Shown: positions 1-12,445 of the stretch, in pieces
Position numbering within the stretch: the first letter of the stretch is position 1
How the letters are laid out: each line of letters begins with the position of its first letter
Assembly (NCBI GenBank): GCA_028023455.1
Contig: JAQFVV010006504.1
Coordinates: 932,001 to 996,000, forward strand
Source of the DNA: Epiperipatus broadwayi
Taxonomy: Eukaryota > Onychophora > Udeonychophora > Euonychophora > Peripatidae
Reading direction: 5' to 3'
Length of the DNA stretch: 64,000 nt
The notes under the pieces: model-generated
Told to the model about the DNA's origin: nothing
Seen by the model: the letters and a program-made list of their open reading frames with translations, nothing else
Database searches by the model: none
Made by a program: the position numbers and the translations under genes

Positions 1-1989
1 CTGCTTATTTTCTACATTAAAAAATCAGCAATGATTTAAATAAGTTAATTTTATTTATTTCCATTTGTGAGTTATTTTTCACTGCATTAACATATTATCT
101 TTCTTTTTGTTTGAAATTCTTCTGAATCACTTAAGGAAGCAGACATGTTGGAGTTTATTTCAGTTCTATTGATGATAATATTATTTGAATTATAAAGTAA
201 ATTATCTATGCTAGAAGCATATTTTAGTTTGTTTCGAACGCTGTTGGTTTCCTTTGAGCTATTAATTAAAGGGATATAAATGGAATTTATATTGCCTACT
301 AATTGTATTGGCTCTATTTTAATATTATTGCCAAAACTGAGAGATATATGGCCTAAAAAACTCTTCACAAAACTTATAAAATTATTTTTTAGCCCTAAAA
401 AGAGCTTAACTTATAGGTAAATTAGTCCTTTCAGTTGGTATACTTTTCAATGTCCAAAATCAAAATAAACCACATGAAATAAATACTTAATGAGGAACTA
501 AAAAATTAGACAACTGTTCTTGGTGAAGCTCTACCTGACATCTAAACGTTTATGTTAAGACTTGTGATTGATAGAAGTTTAGTCTGGTCATTATTCATTG
601 CTATAATCCAATAGGATTAAATTTCAAATTATAGTCACCCCACTTTGTACATGATTGTTTTCTTGTCATTGATGAGAAAATAATCATTTTCTAGCATAAT
701 AAGTCATAATAACAAATATCTAGCAAGTGTGATTCATTACATTTAAGGTCCAGAGTTCATGATTTTAATTCCATCACAAATTAGGAATTGAATTCAGCTT
801 GATTTTTAATATTTTTTTTATTATTCAAAAACATTATATATATATATGCAGTGACAAAGCATGATCTTTTTAGGAACGCAAGCACACTACATCTTTTTTT
901 TAATAATGTTTTTACTTTACTTGCCACCACAATTTTTACGTACATAAAAAATCGTGTATAATTTAAAATGCAATTTAGTTTAAATTATATGTTTAATTTG
1001 CTTAGATCGCATATATATATAAGTATATTCTATGTACCATTGTCATATATATATAACATCTTGTAATTTAGTCATTTGCTACTTTTTTAAATTATTTTAA
1101 AGTAATCTGTAAAATTTACATCACACCAGACCTGCGTTTAGTAAGGGGGGTGATAAAATCAACATTTTATTAAAGACAATAAATGTTTGTCAAAATATAT
1201 TTTAAGTTGTAAACAAGATTTAGCCAACTATGTTGATTGCTAAAATCTTATGGAAAAATAAATGGCCGAATATAAAAAAATATCCGGTCTGTGTATTAAA
1301 ACAAAAGCTAAAAGTTATTTTGGTCTCTAAAAATATCAAATTTTAAAGGTGCGAATTGCTAACTTCACAGGAAAAATTTTGTTTATTAAAAATATAATTT
1401 CATCATGAGCAAGTGTAAATAAGCTGGGTTTTTTTGCTACATATATACTCAGTCAAATTTTAGAAAGGTCTGCAAGCTGAATCCACACCTGTTTAATTCT
1501 AGGATGGCTGAGTAGTTAGGTGGATTGTGCTGTTCATCACACCCGAGAAACTGTGATCACCATTTCCAACCTACATGCCGAAATGGTAAAAGCTAATATA
1601 GCAATGGATAACCTTCCTGATAGAAACCTACTGCAATAGTACTTCAAGTAAATAGCTTTTGTCTATCCAGAGAACAAAACCAAGAGGTAAAATGTTGTCC
1701 AGAAGTTAGATAGTAACTTCACGACTATTGCAAGAGCTCTCAGATGAACTTTAATTATTAATTTTCAAAACTATAGCTATATTAAATTTAAATAAACGCC
1801 CAGTTTAAAGTCTGATAGTTCAAATCTTTCTTTTACTTCAACCTGTAAAACCAATAATAAATATTTACTTGATTTACTGCAAAATAGCTCTGTAAAGTCT
1901 ATTATCTCAAATCTTTTAAATAGATAAAATGTTGTTAAAGAATTAAAATACAGGCATTTTTCATATACTTGGACCTTAATTGTAAATAT
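1..1989. other. AT-rich spacer without a recognisable gene
   Basis: I see no coding region or RNA gene here. A short open frame at 87-368 (minus) has no recognisable domain and an AT-driven composition, so I do not call it. The only structured item is the dispersed repeat listed at 551-750. Confidence 0.6.
551..750 (+). repeat. Dispersed repeat, copy 1 of 2
   Basis: This stretch aligns by eye with 7420-7610 on the same strand. Shared blocks include 'ataggattaaattt', 'actttgtac', and a pair of short segments around 'gtcattgatgag' and 'gttattgacgag'. The copies are clearly diverged, with scattered substitutions and small indels. No coding capacity or terminal structure is visible, so the class of element is unknown. 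Confidence 0.6.
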
Positions 1990-2622
1990 AGGGGGTTTGA
2001 ACATAGACTTTCACGTACCCTTCAACTATCAACACTATCTCATGACATGTAGAAACGATATAATAAATAATCACCAATATATGTATTTTGTGCTGAACCA
2101 GTGCTCATCAGTTGGTCCAGATTATCATCTTCTATTCATATATATAATCAGTGCTTGGTTTATATTAAGATAGCAAATCTTCATACTTTAATGGACGGGC
2201 TTCAATCTACTCCAACCTGTCCATCCCTCTTCTATGTATTTAGATGGATAAGGTCCTATTCATGAGTATTAAGTGTGACTTGAGGTTAACATGGGCATGG
2301 GACTAATATTGGCATCAGCATGGGATTTGGACATTCCATCATCAGATTTTTAATGGTACAGATAGCTGAAAAATTGAAGGTTGGAATAGATTGAAGCCTG
2401 TTCATTAAGTATGAAGATTTGCTATCTTAATATAAACTGAGCACTGATTATATATATATGGGGGGGGAGATGATAATCTGGACCAACTGGTGAGTGCTGG
2501 TTCAGCACAAAATTCATATATTGGTAATTATTTATCTTTTCTACATGTATGTGTATCAGTGGTATGCAATAGTGTGGATAGTTGAAAGGTGCTTGAAAGT
2601 CTGTGTTCAAATCTTCTATATT
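1990..2622. mobile_element. Fold-back element FB, copy a (palindromic, about 630 bp)
   Basis: The left half, from 'tttgaacatagactttcacg', is the reverse complement of the right half, which ends 'cttgaaagtctgtgttcaaa'. Inside the arms, 'ataatcagtgctt' and 'gagcactgattat' are mirrored, as are the segments around 'tcagttggtccagattatca' and 'gataatctggaccaactgg'. The arms meet near 2310 with only a short spacer. It belongs to the most frequent repeat family in the window (other copies near 13.0, 16.6, 38.0, 50.8 and 51.2 kb). No transposase is present, so it would be non-autonomous. The short open frames inside it are not genes. Confidence 0.8.
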
Positions 2623-4100
2623 TTTATTTTATTAATTAAATTCTATTTTACTCTTATATTTGCAATTATAAATTTATTTAAACGCACATTGATTACGTAA
2701 ATAATATTCATTAAGGCTGTAGCCTCAAGCACATGCGTATAAAATGCGATAGTAGGGACCTCTACAGGTCAGTGAAATCTATGCTCTTTTATATATTTAA
2801 GTTCTTAATATTTTGTTTAGATATGTGATGATATGCCAAATATATTTTGAGCCAGCAGTGGATATATTTTAATAATTTTATCCCAAAGATAATATTTCTA
2901 TCTTCAATTTAGTAATTATGATATAATGCTTAGTTATATTTGAATCACTGTTTCAAAATTAAAATTCATTAATTAATAACTGATTGCCTTATGATCATTG
3001 CAATAATTTAAATCAACTCTGAATTTGATTTCATATATAATTGTTATGTTTTTCTTTGTTATACTGATAGATTATGACTTTAAGCATAATTTTACTTAAT
3101 TAATAATAAAATTCTGGCCAGGGAGATATTAATAAGCCATATTTAGTTATTTTCATGAATTCCGATCCTCTTAAATATGCTTTCCCTCCCTTTTTATTAA
3201 ATATCATTAGAGATGTGAATTGTTTGTTAAACAAGAGTATTAATATATTTAAGTGACCCCTCTCTCTTTATAGCATATTTTAAGTTCCTATAGTGAATGT
3301 ATTATTCGATCAGTTCTCTCTATAATATATATTATTTGGGATTTATCCAAAACTAAGATAATCTTTAGTTTGATGAATGATGATTTGCATCATTATTGAG
3401 CTATAATATTTGGCTTGAATATTAGAGAAATTTAGTAAACAGTCACAATATTATTACTGTAGGAATTAAATTATATTTCTGGCTAGTATTGTTATTTATC
3501 ACAAAGCAAACTGTGATATTAAATGAATATTATATTGGCATATTAAATTTTTATATGCATAGATTATTTGCTGAGCACAAAAATCAGCTAATACATTTAA
3601 ATGTGTTCAAACTCTGTATTACCTGGTATTGATTACATTTCATTGTATAATTCCTGTGAGTGTCTATTTGATCTCAATATGATCCCTTAATAGTGTAATT
3701 TAATTTATCTTGTTTTTCGTTACTAATAATTTTAATAAATGTATTTAAATTTATCCTGTCTTCATTATTCTTTTATCATATCCCAATCCAATCCACTTAC
3801 TTATTAATTATATTACCAGATATTATTATACAAAATGTCAATATTATATTATCTTAGCCATTAATAGATGTTTAGTCCAATTTTATGCAATGTGTGTGTG
3901 GTTAGCCATAGGGTCTCATGTTTTTTCTCTGTTTGGAGCTGACTCACAATTAAAATTAAGGTCCATGTGTAACCTCAAAAATGTCACTTATACAGTGTTA
4001 AATCATGGAATTCTGGTGAATGAGTTGGAGCTTGGTTTGGACTCTGGATCTTACCATCCCATTTCAATCCGTTTTAATGTATTGGACTCTGGATTTTGTT
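2623..4100. other. AT-rich spacer, nothing recognised
   Basis: There is no open frame above noise, no RNA gene and no repeat I could match elsewhere in the window. Confidence 0.5.
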
Positions 4101-4620
4101 ACATGATTGTACAAATCTGACTGTTACAATATAGATAATACATTATCAATATATTTGTATCTGCCAAATGCTTTTAATATTCTTAAGTTTTAATTGTAAA
4201 TTATATTTTAGCATTGTGTGAACTTCTTATAATCAACATATAATGCACTGGCCAAACTCATTTCTTGCTGTATATAAAAACAGTTCAATGGTTGATAAAA
4301 AAATTGAAAGTCAACAGAAATTTCATTCAAAAAATAATGAATTGGAATTATTCATTTTTCTTTTTTTATATTAATCAGACCATGATTAGTTTAAATATAG
4401 ATAATACATTATCAATATATTTTTATTTTACAAATGATTTTAACATTCTTAAGTTTTATTTGTAGTCAACCAATAATGTGTTAATCAAATTAATTCCTGA
4501 TCATATATAAAAACAATTCAACTGTTGGTAAAAAAGTTGAAAGTCAACAGAAGTTCCATACAATTGAAAAAAAGTTTGAATAGTTCATTCTTCTTTTTTT
4601 TATGTTTAGCAAAATAGTCT
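4101..4620 (+). repeat. Diverged tandem duplication, unit about 266 bp
   Basis: The block starting 'atagataatacattatcaat' at 4131 recurs at 4397. Both are followed, in the same order, by 'attcttaagtttta', by 'tatataaaaacagttcaa' or its variant, and by 'gttgaaagtcaacag' or its variant. The second copy has small deletions relative to the first. The copies are adjacent, so a local duplication is more likely than two insertions. No coding content is seen. Confidence 0.8.
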
Positions 4621-5099
4621 AGATTTTTTTTACATTTTGCAAAATATCTTATATATACTAAATGTACTTATTATTCTTACTACACTATTGTATATGCAAC
4701 TTATTGGATAGATTTTGTGAGGTTGAAAATGTACATATTTTAGTGATTTTTTTGTAAATTGAATTTTAATTAAAGCTTTTTAATGTTTTAGTGAATTTTT
4801 CTATGGAAGCATTCATTCCATTCAATACATGAGCACTTTGGTCCTGTATATATAAATTATTTTGAGCTTATAAGTCAGAATTACCGTTTAAAAGAAAATA
4901 AAAATGAATAGTTAATGAAATGTATAAAGTAATAAATCAGTAATATTTGATCTGATGAGAAATGTTGAAAAAAAATTGAGATAGAGTGGGGTCAATAAAT
5001 AAATCTAGTGGTAGAATAAAGTGAGTAAAAGTAATAATTAGGTAAAAAAATAAATTAATAATGAGGCAATAAAAATAATATAATGGTTATAATAGTGCT

Positions 5100-6560
5100 A
5101 CAGAATAGAAAGAGGGTGAGCATTCTAATTCAAAATTTAAAAAAAGCAACAACCTTAAAAGGTTTTCTCATCTCTGTAAAAAATAATTTATTAGATAATT
5201 TAATTACATTTTTTATATAATAATAACACATGATTGTGAGAAAAGGCAAAAATGCAGGCTCACAAAAATGAAACTGAGGCTCTCCTAAGAGCAAATATAA
5301 TGAACATTATTATGATCATGTTTAAAATAAAAAATAAAAAAAATGTGAAAAAATGTTTAAAGACATGAAAGACTAAGTAGAAAAACAAAATGAAGAAAGG
5401 AAAGCTCATGATAAAACCAAATATAGAACAAAGTTTAGATAGAAAACCAAAATTAAAATCTTTAAATAAAATGAAGATCACAAAACCCAAAATAAAAAAC
5501 TTAAGCCTCAAACTGACAATCAAGTAAAAAATAATAAAAAGCAGGTAATGCAATTGAGCAAAAAAATATTAGTTAGTAAAATATGTCTTCAAGTCCAACT
5601 GAAAAAGATAAGCAGGTAAGGAAAATCAAGCAGTCGATGAAGTAGTAAAAGATAATTCTAATGTGGATGAAACAGGAAATTGCAGATCATTGCCAAACTA
5701 TATTAGTTAATGATAGTGATTAAACTTTGCCTACTGAGATGAAATACAGTAGTGGCATAAAATGTGGTAATGAGGATGAATTTGGTAAACAAGACACCAA
5801 TCAAATAGATATAAATATTGACATTATAAATGAATATAGCATAGTTACTGAATCTATGAATAATAAAAACAAAAATGTTGGCATCTTTATTATGAATGGT
5901 TATTTGATTGAATACATAAAGGGGCAAAGAAAGGATGAGAAAAATTTAAACTTTGATATAAAATATCATAAAAAAGAAATCAAAAGCCATTACAATAAAC
6001 AATGAGACCAAAAGTATATGCATATGAATTGTGTTGTCAAATATTAAAGAAATGAGTGATAAAAAGAGTCAGATTAAGAGAATAACATATAGAAATGTTT
6101 TTTCTGATAAGGCCTATGAAAGAAAAAGTACCACAAATTCACAAAAGATCAAAAGTTATGGGAAGAGACCTAAGCAACTTAAATTTAAGGCAACTAATTA
6201 CTCTTGACATATTGTCTGAAAAATTATCAGATCCAAACAACTAGTTAATCCCCAACTAGGTATAAAATGAATTTGAATTTGTGGAAGATGTTTCTGAAAA
6301 TTTTGTTCAATTATCATTATCTGGATTTGAGCCTATGAATCTGACTTGAAACTACATGTTACTTAAAATTATCTGGATTTAAATCATCATAAATAAATTT
6401 ATTTTTATCAAAATCAGATTTTTGAGAACATTTACTATAACATTGAACATCATCTTTGATTCTTTTTATTTGGTGGACATCGTAAAGCTATTATCAAACA
6501 TCTGAAAACATGTCTCCAATTATCTGATATTATATGAATACCTTTCTAACCATATTTTGA
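5100..6560 (+). other. Lysine/asparagine-rich broken reading frame, unrecognised
   Basis: The plus strand here is unusually rich in AAA and GAA codons. It carries several overlapping open stretches, the longest at 5727-6005 (92 codons from ATG, rich in N, I, K and D) and another from an ATG at 6053 (about 52 codons). The lysine-rich character continues across frames with stops between them, which could be the decayed remains of a basic protein or simply purine-biased DNA. The phenylalanine-rich minus-strand frame at 5260-5553 is the complement of the lysine-rich strand and is rejected. I recognise no family. The tract lies directly upstream of the cathepsin D-like pseudogene, but nothing shows that the two were one unit. 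Confidence 0.25.
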
Positions 6561-6577
6561 GTTTATTTCCTGAGAAT

Positions 6578-7065
6578 ATGAAGCCACCTTTTGTATTATT
6601 GCTTTTACGTTTATTCTCTAAAAAATTGCTTTAAATGGGATTGAATTAAAAAAGTTCAAAATTATTAGAACTCTTGATGAAGTACAGACAGCTGTAGAAG
6701 ATATTACTTTCAAATACTCACATTCTCTTTATGTACCAGTTCCTGAACTCCTATACAATTATCTTCATGCTCAATATTATGGAGAAATTTGAATTGGTAC
6801 ATCTCCTCAATGTTTAACAATTGTCATTGATAATGGATCTTCACATTTATAGGTTCCTTCAAAAAAGGGTAAACTAACCAACATTGCATGCTTGTTGCTT
6901 CATAAATATGACAGTATAAAATCTAGTACATATAAACCAAATGGTACTATATATGAAATCAAGTGTGGTACTGGAAGTTTGACAAGATTTTAAGTGAAGA
7001 TGATATTTAGATTGGAGGAGCTACAGTGAAACATGATATATTTGTAAAAGCAATCACCAAAGCAA
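6578..7065 (+). pseudogene. Cathepsin D-like aspartic protease pseudogene, 3'-truncated and without introns
   Basis: Cathepsin D is a lysosomal pepsin-family (A1) endopeptidase made as a preproenzyme. An ATG at 6578 opens a hydrophobic signal-like stretch (MKPPFVLLLL). After a frame change come a propeptide resembling family A1 (ELKKFKIIRTLDEV, then SHSLYVPVPELL) and the mature N-terminus (YNYLHAQYYGEI). The active-site region reads IVIDNGSSHL-stop-VPS, where the family has DTGS followed by LWVPS. The catalytic Asp is kept, Thr has become Asn and Trp is a stop codon. Downstream are [11 protein letters not shown] and a GTGSL segment, then ED-I-IGGATVKHDIF with further stops. Homology fades near 7065, so the C-terminal lobe with the second catalytic Asp is absent. 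Segments that are on separate exons in many animal cathepsin D genes are contiguous here, suggesting a retrocopy. Losing the 3' rather than the 5' part is unusual for a LINE-made copy. It is certainly non-functional. Confidence 0.85.
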
Positions 7066-7419
7066 AATTTTTTTTATAGAATCTCTCTGAAAGCAAAAAA
7101 AAGTAGTCAGAAAACAAAGAACAGAAGGTCCACTTTTGTTGAAAATGATTCAGAGTGATCATGAGGCAGATTGATTTTTCAGATAATATCAAATAGGAAT
7201 TCCTGTATCACTAAAAAAATATCCAAAAGAGATAAATTTTAACTCTTTTATGAATAAGTATCTACTATGTTAACAATACTACATCTATTAAAAGAGGAAA
7301 GGGTTTTAGAAAAAGAAAAATTTAATTATAAAGTTATAAAAGTAAAATAGGGATACACATTTAACTTTATGAATTATATATATGGAGTGTATGATGGTCA
7401 GCAAATATGATTGGATTTG

Positions 7420-7610
7420 CAGTTAAGATTTGTGTTGGTGTGAGCTTCAAACTGCTCATTATCGATGGCTATAATTATATAGGATTAAATTTTAAGATTA
7501 TAGACACTCTACTTTGTACCTGGTCACCCGCTGGTTATTGACGAGCAAATAATCTTTTCTAGTGTAATAAAAAATAGTAACAAATGTTTAAGGAGGGCGA
7601 TTCCATTGCA
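7420..7610 (+). repeat. Dispersed repeat, copy 2 of 2
   Basis: This is the second copy of the repeat at 551-750, in the same orientation and with matching order of blocks. It lies about 350 bp downstream of the cathepsin D-like pseudogene. No target-site duplication or terminal repeat could be recognised, so boundaries are approximate. Confidence 0.6.
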
Positions 7611-8018
7611 ATATATACCCTATATTTTAATACCTGAACTTGATTCAAATGTAAGTTGTTCGATTAATGCATTTAAAATATTAACCAATGCTCTAGGTAG
7701 AAGTGTGCTTAACAGGAATCAAATTATATATAGGATCACTTTAAAGTATTAAAAGAATATTTCCATTTTTCTCTTTGAAAATGATTTTTATATTTAATCT
7801 CTAGAATACAATGATAATTTTAAAACAAATTGATCATTATGCATTACCTAATAATAAACTAATAAATTATAAATTAGTTAAAGATTTTTGTTCTCTCCTG
7901 ATGCAATTTAAATTAACTTAACTAATCAATTGATTAGCGAAATAATATTCAAACATCCGACCAATAAATTTATCGTAACTCTTTTTTTTTTTTCAATTAA
8001 CTAAACTAAGATGTTTTC

Positions 8019-8092
8019 TATCTCTCTCTACCTCTCCCTTTCTCTCTCTCCGCTCTCTCTCTCTCTCTTCCTCCCTCTCTCTCTGTCTCTCT
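8019..8092 (+). repeat. CT-rich (TCTC)n microsatellite
   Basis: This is a nearly pure pyrimidine tract of TCTC repeats with interspersed CCTC and GCTC units. It is one of the few CT microsatellites in a window dominated by TA and GATA tracts. Confidence 0.85.
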
Positions 8093-10129
8093 TTATTAAG
8101 CTGAGAATTGATCCAGGGTCATTTAGCGTGGAATCTTTCATTCTAGCCAGGCTAACGCGTAAATTTTATAAAGTTATAATAAACTGCTAATATATGTATC
8201 ATGATTTTGAACAGTTATTTTTTTTTTCTCTGATATGATTTAGAGAACTGTCAATTATAAATATATTCGCTTTACCTGAAACTATAAAATAATTTTACAA
8301 TAATTTATAGGATCATCTGAAAGTTGTTTGACCATAAATTCTTCTGTAACTGTTTGTTGGATAGTGTTCTTTCAGTATATAAATAATAATATTTATTTTT
8401 TCCATTGCTTTTTTTTTTTTTTGTCAATTTCTTAACCATAACCTTCGATTCTGTAACAAAAAATATAATAAATGAGAATAAAATATATTGCTTATGGGAC
8501 ACAATCTACGTATGTATTTCATTCCTTTTTTATTTTTTTATGGAATTACAGTATATCTAGTAAATTATTTAAATTTAAATTAGTTAAATAAAAAGAATGA
8601 AACCAATTGTGTAGTTCTTGTTAATTTGTCTCCTTTAACTTACCTTGATCTTAATCTACCTTGATTTGAATTATAAGTGCGCCTTTAAGACTCGTTTTCA
8701 AAATGTGCAGAGATGCAATTGGTGATGCAGAGATAAAAACCATCCATTCCGGAATATACTCTTCGATAACTTTAAGCGGCATTTTAATTACCATCTTTTG
8801 AAAAAGAGGTACCGTTCATTTCCTTGAATAATACATGAATTTAGAGATAATTCATTTTGATTGATTTCAGATTTTATAGGCCTCCGAGGACATTTAAAAC
8901 GAACATCAATAACGTTTATTGAAATATATATTTTAAAATGCTATTACGTTCAGGTGTTAGAAAAAATATATATTTATGTGCTTTTATGTTCCTATAGACT
9001 ATTATATATGTATATAGACTAAATACTAGGTAATATAAACATTTTTTTTTTTAAAAAAAAGATAGGAAAATGATTTTTTTTTTTTTTACATTTTAATTAT
9101 GTGAGTTTTATCCACTCGAGTTATTTGAATACGATTTCATGTAAAAGAAGAAAAAAAATCTATATTCATATTATTTCTTAAAAGATAAAAGTACTTATAA
9201 AATCAATATTATTAAGATTGCTTAACAGTCTTTAAAATTAATATGTAACTAAAATAAGATTAAAAATAAAATGATTGTCTGATATTGAAAATAAATATCA
9301 AGTAATCCTTTTAAATTCACAGGAAAAATTGTTTTAAAAATCAAAATAATTTACGCCGCACTCGGAATCCCATAAAAAAGTAACTTTGATAAAATATTGC
9401 ATATCAATATATAAAATTGTGAAAGGGTGTATAATCATTTATTTCCATGCGAAATAACGATAAGATTTATCTTTTCATGTTTATGCAAGCATCTTAAGAA
9501 TGTAAAAAACAAAAATCTCAACAAAATTTGAGACTAATGCTAATATTGAAATACTAGAATAGTTTTCCATTATCTATTTATCTCAATTTAACTTGGTACA
9601 AAGTTAACACCTATAATATAATGTATTTTAAAAAACACTAACATTTATTTATACGATGCATGCATATTTAATTCTCTCCATATACACGAAAGATGACTTA
9701 ATACACGCACCTTCTACATAATTTTGTATACACGCGTGTGTGTGTGCTTGTGATAATATTTTTTACAGTAAAGAAATAATTTTGTGTGTCCCTTATCAAT
9801 AAACACTATATTACGTTTTTAAAAGGTAAAAATAAATACAATCAATACACTATTTCTCACTATATATGCAATAATGTTGTTCCAACACTTATTAATGGTT
9901 GCAAATAGCATTCCAGTTGTTGATTTTGTAAAGAATATATGAGCCACAGTGTTATAGTCAATATTTAGTACAATTTTTACCAGGTAATGCATTCAATTTT
10001 GTTATATTCTTTTTGGTTTAAACAGAATGCTTTTAAGATGATACTCTAGTCTTTCTAAATAAGCCATTTCATTATCATACACATCTCATTACACAAGGCA
10101 TTTTGTCATATATATATATATAACAAAAA
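8093..10129. other. AT-rich spacer, nothing recognised
   Basis: There is no coding sequence or matched repeat. Poly-T and poly-A runs and a short TG tract near 9735 are the only low-complexity items. Confidence 0.5.
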
Positions 10130-10142
10130 ACCACAAGTTAAA

Positions 10143-10300
10143 ACTTGCTAACGCTTGTATTTATGACAATAGATAGCAAATAGCTTGAAATCATGATCTG
10201 AAGGTGGAACTAAAGTTAGAGATAGTGAATGCTTGCTCTGACGTTTATGTAAACAAACATACGCTTGACTGTGTTTTTGGTAGAACGCCATCTATTGTCA
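10143..10300 (+). mobile_element. Short inverted-repeat element M1, copy 1
   Basis: Positions 10164-10174 (tgacaatagat) are the exact inverse of 10290-10300 (atctattgtca), giving 11-bp terminal inverted repeats around a 137-bp body. The body shares long blocks with 44509-44792, including 'agcaaatagcttgaaatcat', 'gttagagatagtgaatgctt' and 'gtgtttttggtagaacgcca'. Both copies also share the flank 'cttgctaacgcttgtattta', so the repeat is larger than the inverted-repeat body. Both sit in TA microsatellites. There is no coding capacity. The ends resemble a MITE, but a fragment of a larger element is also possible. Confidence 0.65.
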
Positions 10301-10614
10301 TATATATATATGATATAATGTATGAAAAAACAAGAAATATGAAAATATATAAAACTGATCCATAAAAATAATTGAATAGCTAGTTTCATAAAATGGGGTT
10401 AATAAGATGTGAATTAGCAAGTAAAGATATTGAAGAAAATAAAAGTCTCAAATATTTGAAATAACAGTTTTGATTTGGTAGAAAATGTATTTTTGCAATA
10501 AGAAGAAAAGGTGGAACTATCACAAAAAAAGAACAATGACATCATAAAATGTGTGGAATGAAAAATTATATAGCAATAAAGAACAAGAAAATAAAAAATC
10601 TTCTATAATAGCTA

Positions 10615-12445
10615 TATACCTTCTGAGTTGCCCATTGGTTCAAATGAAAAAATGAGACAAGTAATTAAATCTATAAAAGAAGGGAAAGCTTCTGATAATG
10701 ATGGAATTGCAATTCATATTTTAAAGGAAACAGATGAAGAAGTAGAAAATTGTTGACAAAATTACATATAATATGTCTAAATGATAAGGATGTACAAAAT
10801 GATTGGAAGAAAGCAGTATTAATTTTGATATTTAAAAAAGATGATAATGGTGTTAGAAATAACAGACATATTTAGTCTTTTATCAGTGTCTTTTATCAGT
10901 TCTATACAAAAATTTTACTAGGATAATTATAACTCATCTATAGCAAGTTTGGGGTTTTAACTAACCAAATAAAAAAAACAGGATTTAAATGTGATTTTAG
11001 CACAGTGGATTACATTCAGTTATTGAGAGGAATTATAAAAAGAAATAATGAATATAAGTTGGCATTATGTTTTAGATTTGTGGATTATGAAATGGCATTT
11101 GTTTTATAAGCATTTCTGTAGCTTAAAGCATTGGATTATTGTGATATAAATCCAGGATTTTGTCATATTTTAAAAAATATTTATCAAAATGCAACAACCA
11201 TGATTAAATTATTTAATTAAAACATTAGCAATTCTCTCCACACAGTAATACCATTCTGTGCAAACCATGTATTCAATTGATGCTAGAAAGTTTGTGCATC
11301 AAAATTTTTATGATGCCTACTCACCCAGTATTCCCAGTTTAGTTTCTAGTTTATATCATTCATCAGTGAGAAGCCTTTAATTTGAGAGCACTGTATTTAG
11401 ATGTTTGGATCTAATTCAACTATTCAGCAACCATCTTTTTTCTTTTTAATTAACAGTGAAGCTATGAATGCAAAACAAACACTCAATAATGTTTTTAATC
11501 CAAGCTCATGCATTTGTATAATTATACAGATTAGTATCTATGCATGTGATGTTAGTGGTTACATAGTTTATACTAAGATGGTTAACACTGAAAAGGGTGT
11601 GTGATTGGCTGAATCCATATCTCTAAAACATTTCACAGAAGCTTTATAAGAAATATTTTGCAATTTCAGATTGAATCTAAGGGATTAAACTTAAATAGAT
11701 AATTTAAATATCAGTGATGTAATTGTTTTTTTTTTGCAAATCAGCTTCCAGGCTTCTGGAAATATTTCGAGTTGTCAGATGAAAATAAAAAAAGTAGAAC
11801 TAAAAATAAAGACTAAAAAAATAAAGTATTTTCAATAAATTTCCTCAAAAAAAGAAAATAATGTTTGATAATGATGAATTAGAAGTTATCATCTTCAAGT
11901 CCTTTGGTTAAATTATTTATACATATGAAAATATAATGAATAAAATTAATCTTAGAATGAAACTTGGATATAGTGATTTTGGTAGAAATAATTTACTACT
12001 GAAAGAAAGAATGCATTTGTGTTTGAAATAGAAAATTTTAAAAATATGATTTATCAGTTCTTACTTATGGATTGAGACTTGAGGGCTTAATAGAAGAGAA
12101 ATACAGATATTTTAGACCATTTAACAAAGTATGAAGAAATTCATATTAAGATTAACAAAAAGATATAAAAAATGAAATAAATAGGTGAGAGAACAAACAT
12201 ATTATTGACATCATTGAAAGAATTAAGAAATTGCAAGCTAATCTGGACATATTTTTGGAGAGCTGATAACAAATAATTTAAATCTTAAACAGAAACTCAA
12301 TAGATTTAAAATCCCTAGAAAGAGAGAACATAAATGAAGTGTATTGATAAAATAAGAAGTTTTACTGGACCAATGTGAAGAAGAGATGCTAGAAATTAGA
12401 GAAACTGGATTGAACACAGAGAGACCTTCATTTTGCAGTGGAATG
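10615..12445 (+). pseudogene. RTE-clade LINE remnant RTE-1 (reverse transcriptase to ORF 3' end)
   Basis: RTE elements are non-LTR retrotransposons whose single large ORF carries an AP-like endonuclease and a reverse transcriptase. The translation begins in the RT N-terminal region (MRQVIKSIKEGKASDNDGIA), passes NDWKKAVLILIFKK, and reaches the motif A area (FRFVDYEMAF, where the family has F-DYEKAFD). The frame is then interrupted by a foreign repeat at about 11225-11588. It resumes with a decayed LFT-AL-EIF segment, SDENKK, FGRNNLLLKERM and GERTNIIDIIERIKKL, close to the RTE C-terminus, and RRDARN. Numerous stops and frameshifts show it is dead. It is truncated at the 5' end, lacking the endonuclease. 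A GATGAT-type trinucleotide tract follows at about 12455-12490, as is common at RTE 3' ends. Confidence 0.8.
11225..11588 (+). repeat. Repeat N nested in RTE-1 (copy 1 of 3)
   Basis: This block interrupts RTE-1 between the region after motif A and the LFT segment. It contains 'cagtgagaagcctt', 'gagagcactg' and 'cctactcaccca'. The same sequence occurs at 28790-29145 in RTE-2 and at 57636-57960. In all three the sequence just before it looks like the same part of the RTE RT domain (Gln-Asn-Ala-like, then hydrophobic residues and Lys-Leu). It has no recognised coding content. The open frame at 11401-11604 lies inside it and is not supported. It could be a SINE-like insertion fixed in an RTE master copy. 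Confidence 0.7.

Noticed and set aside
5260-5553. 97-codon Phe/Ile/Leu-rich minus-strand frame resembling a membrane protein
   Set aside because: It is the complement of a lysine-rich, A-rich plus strand. Its composition is explained by that bias.
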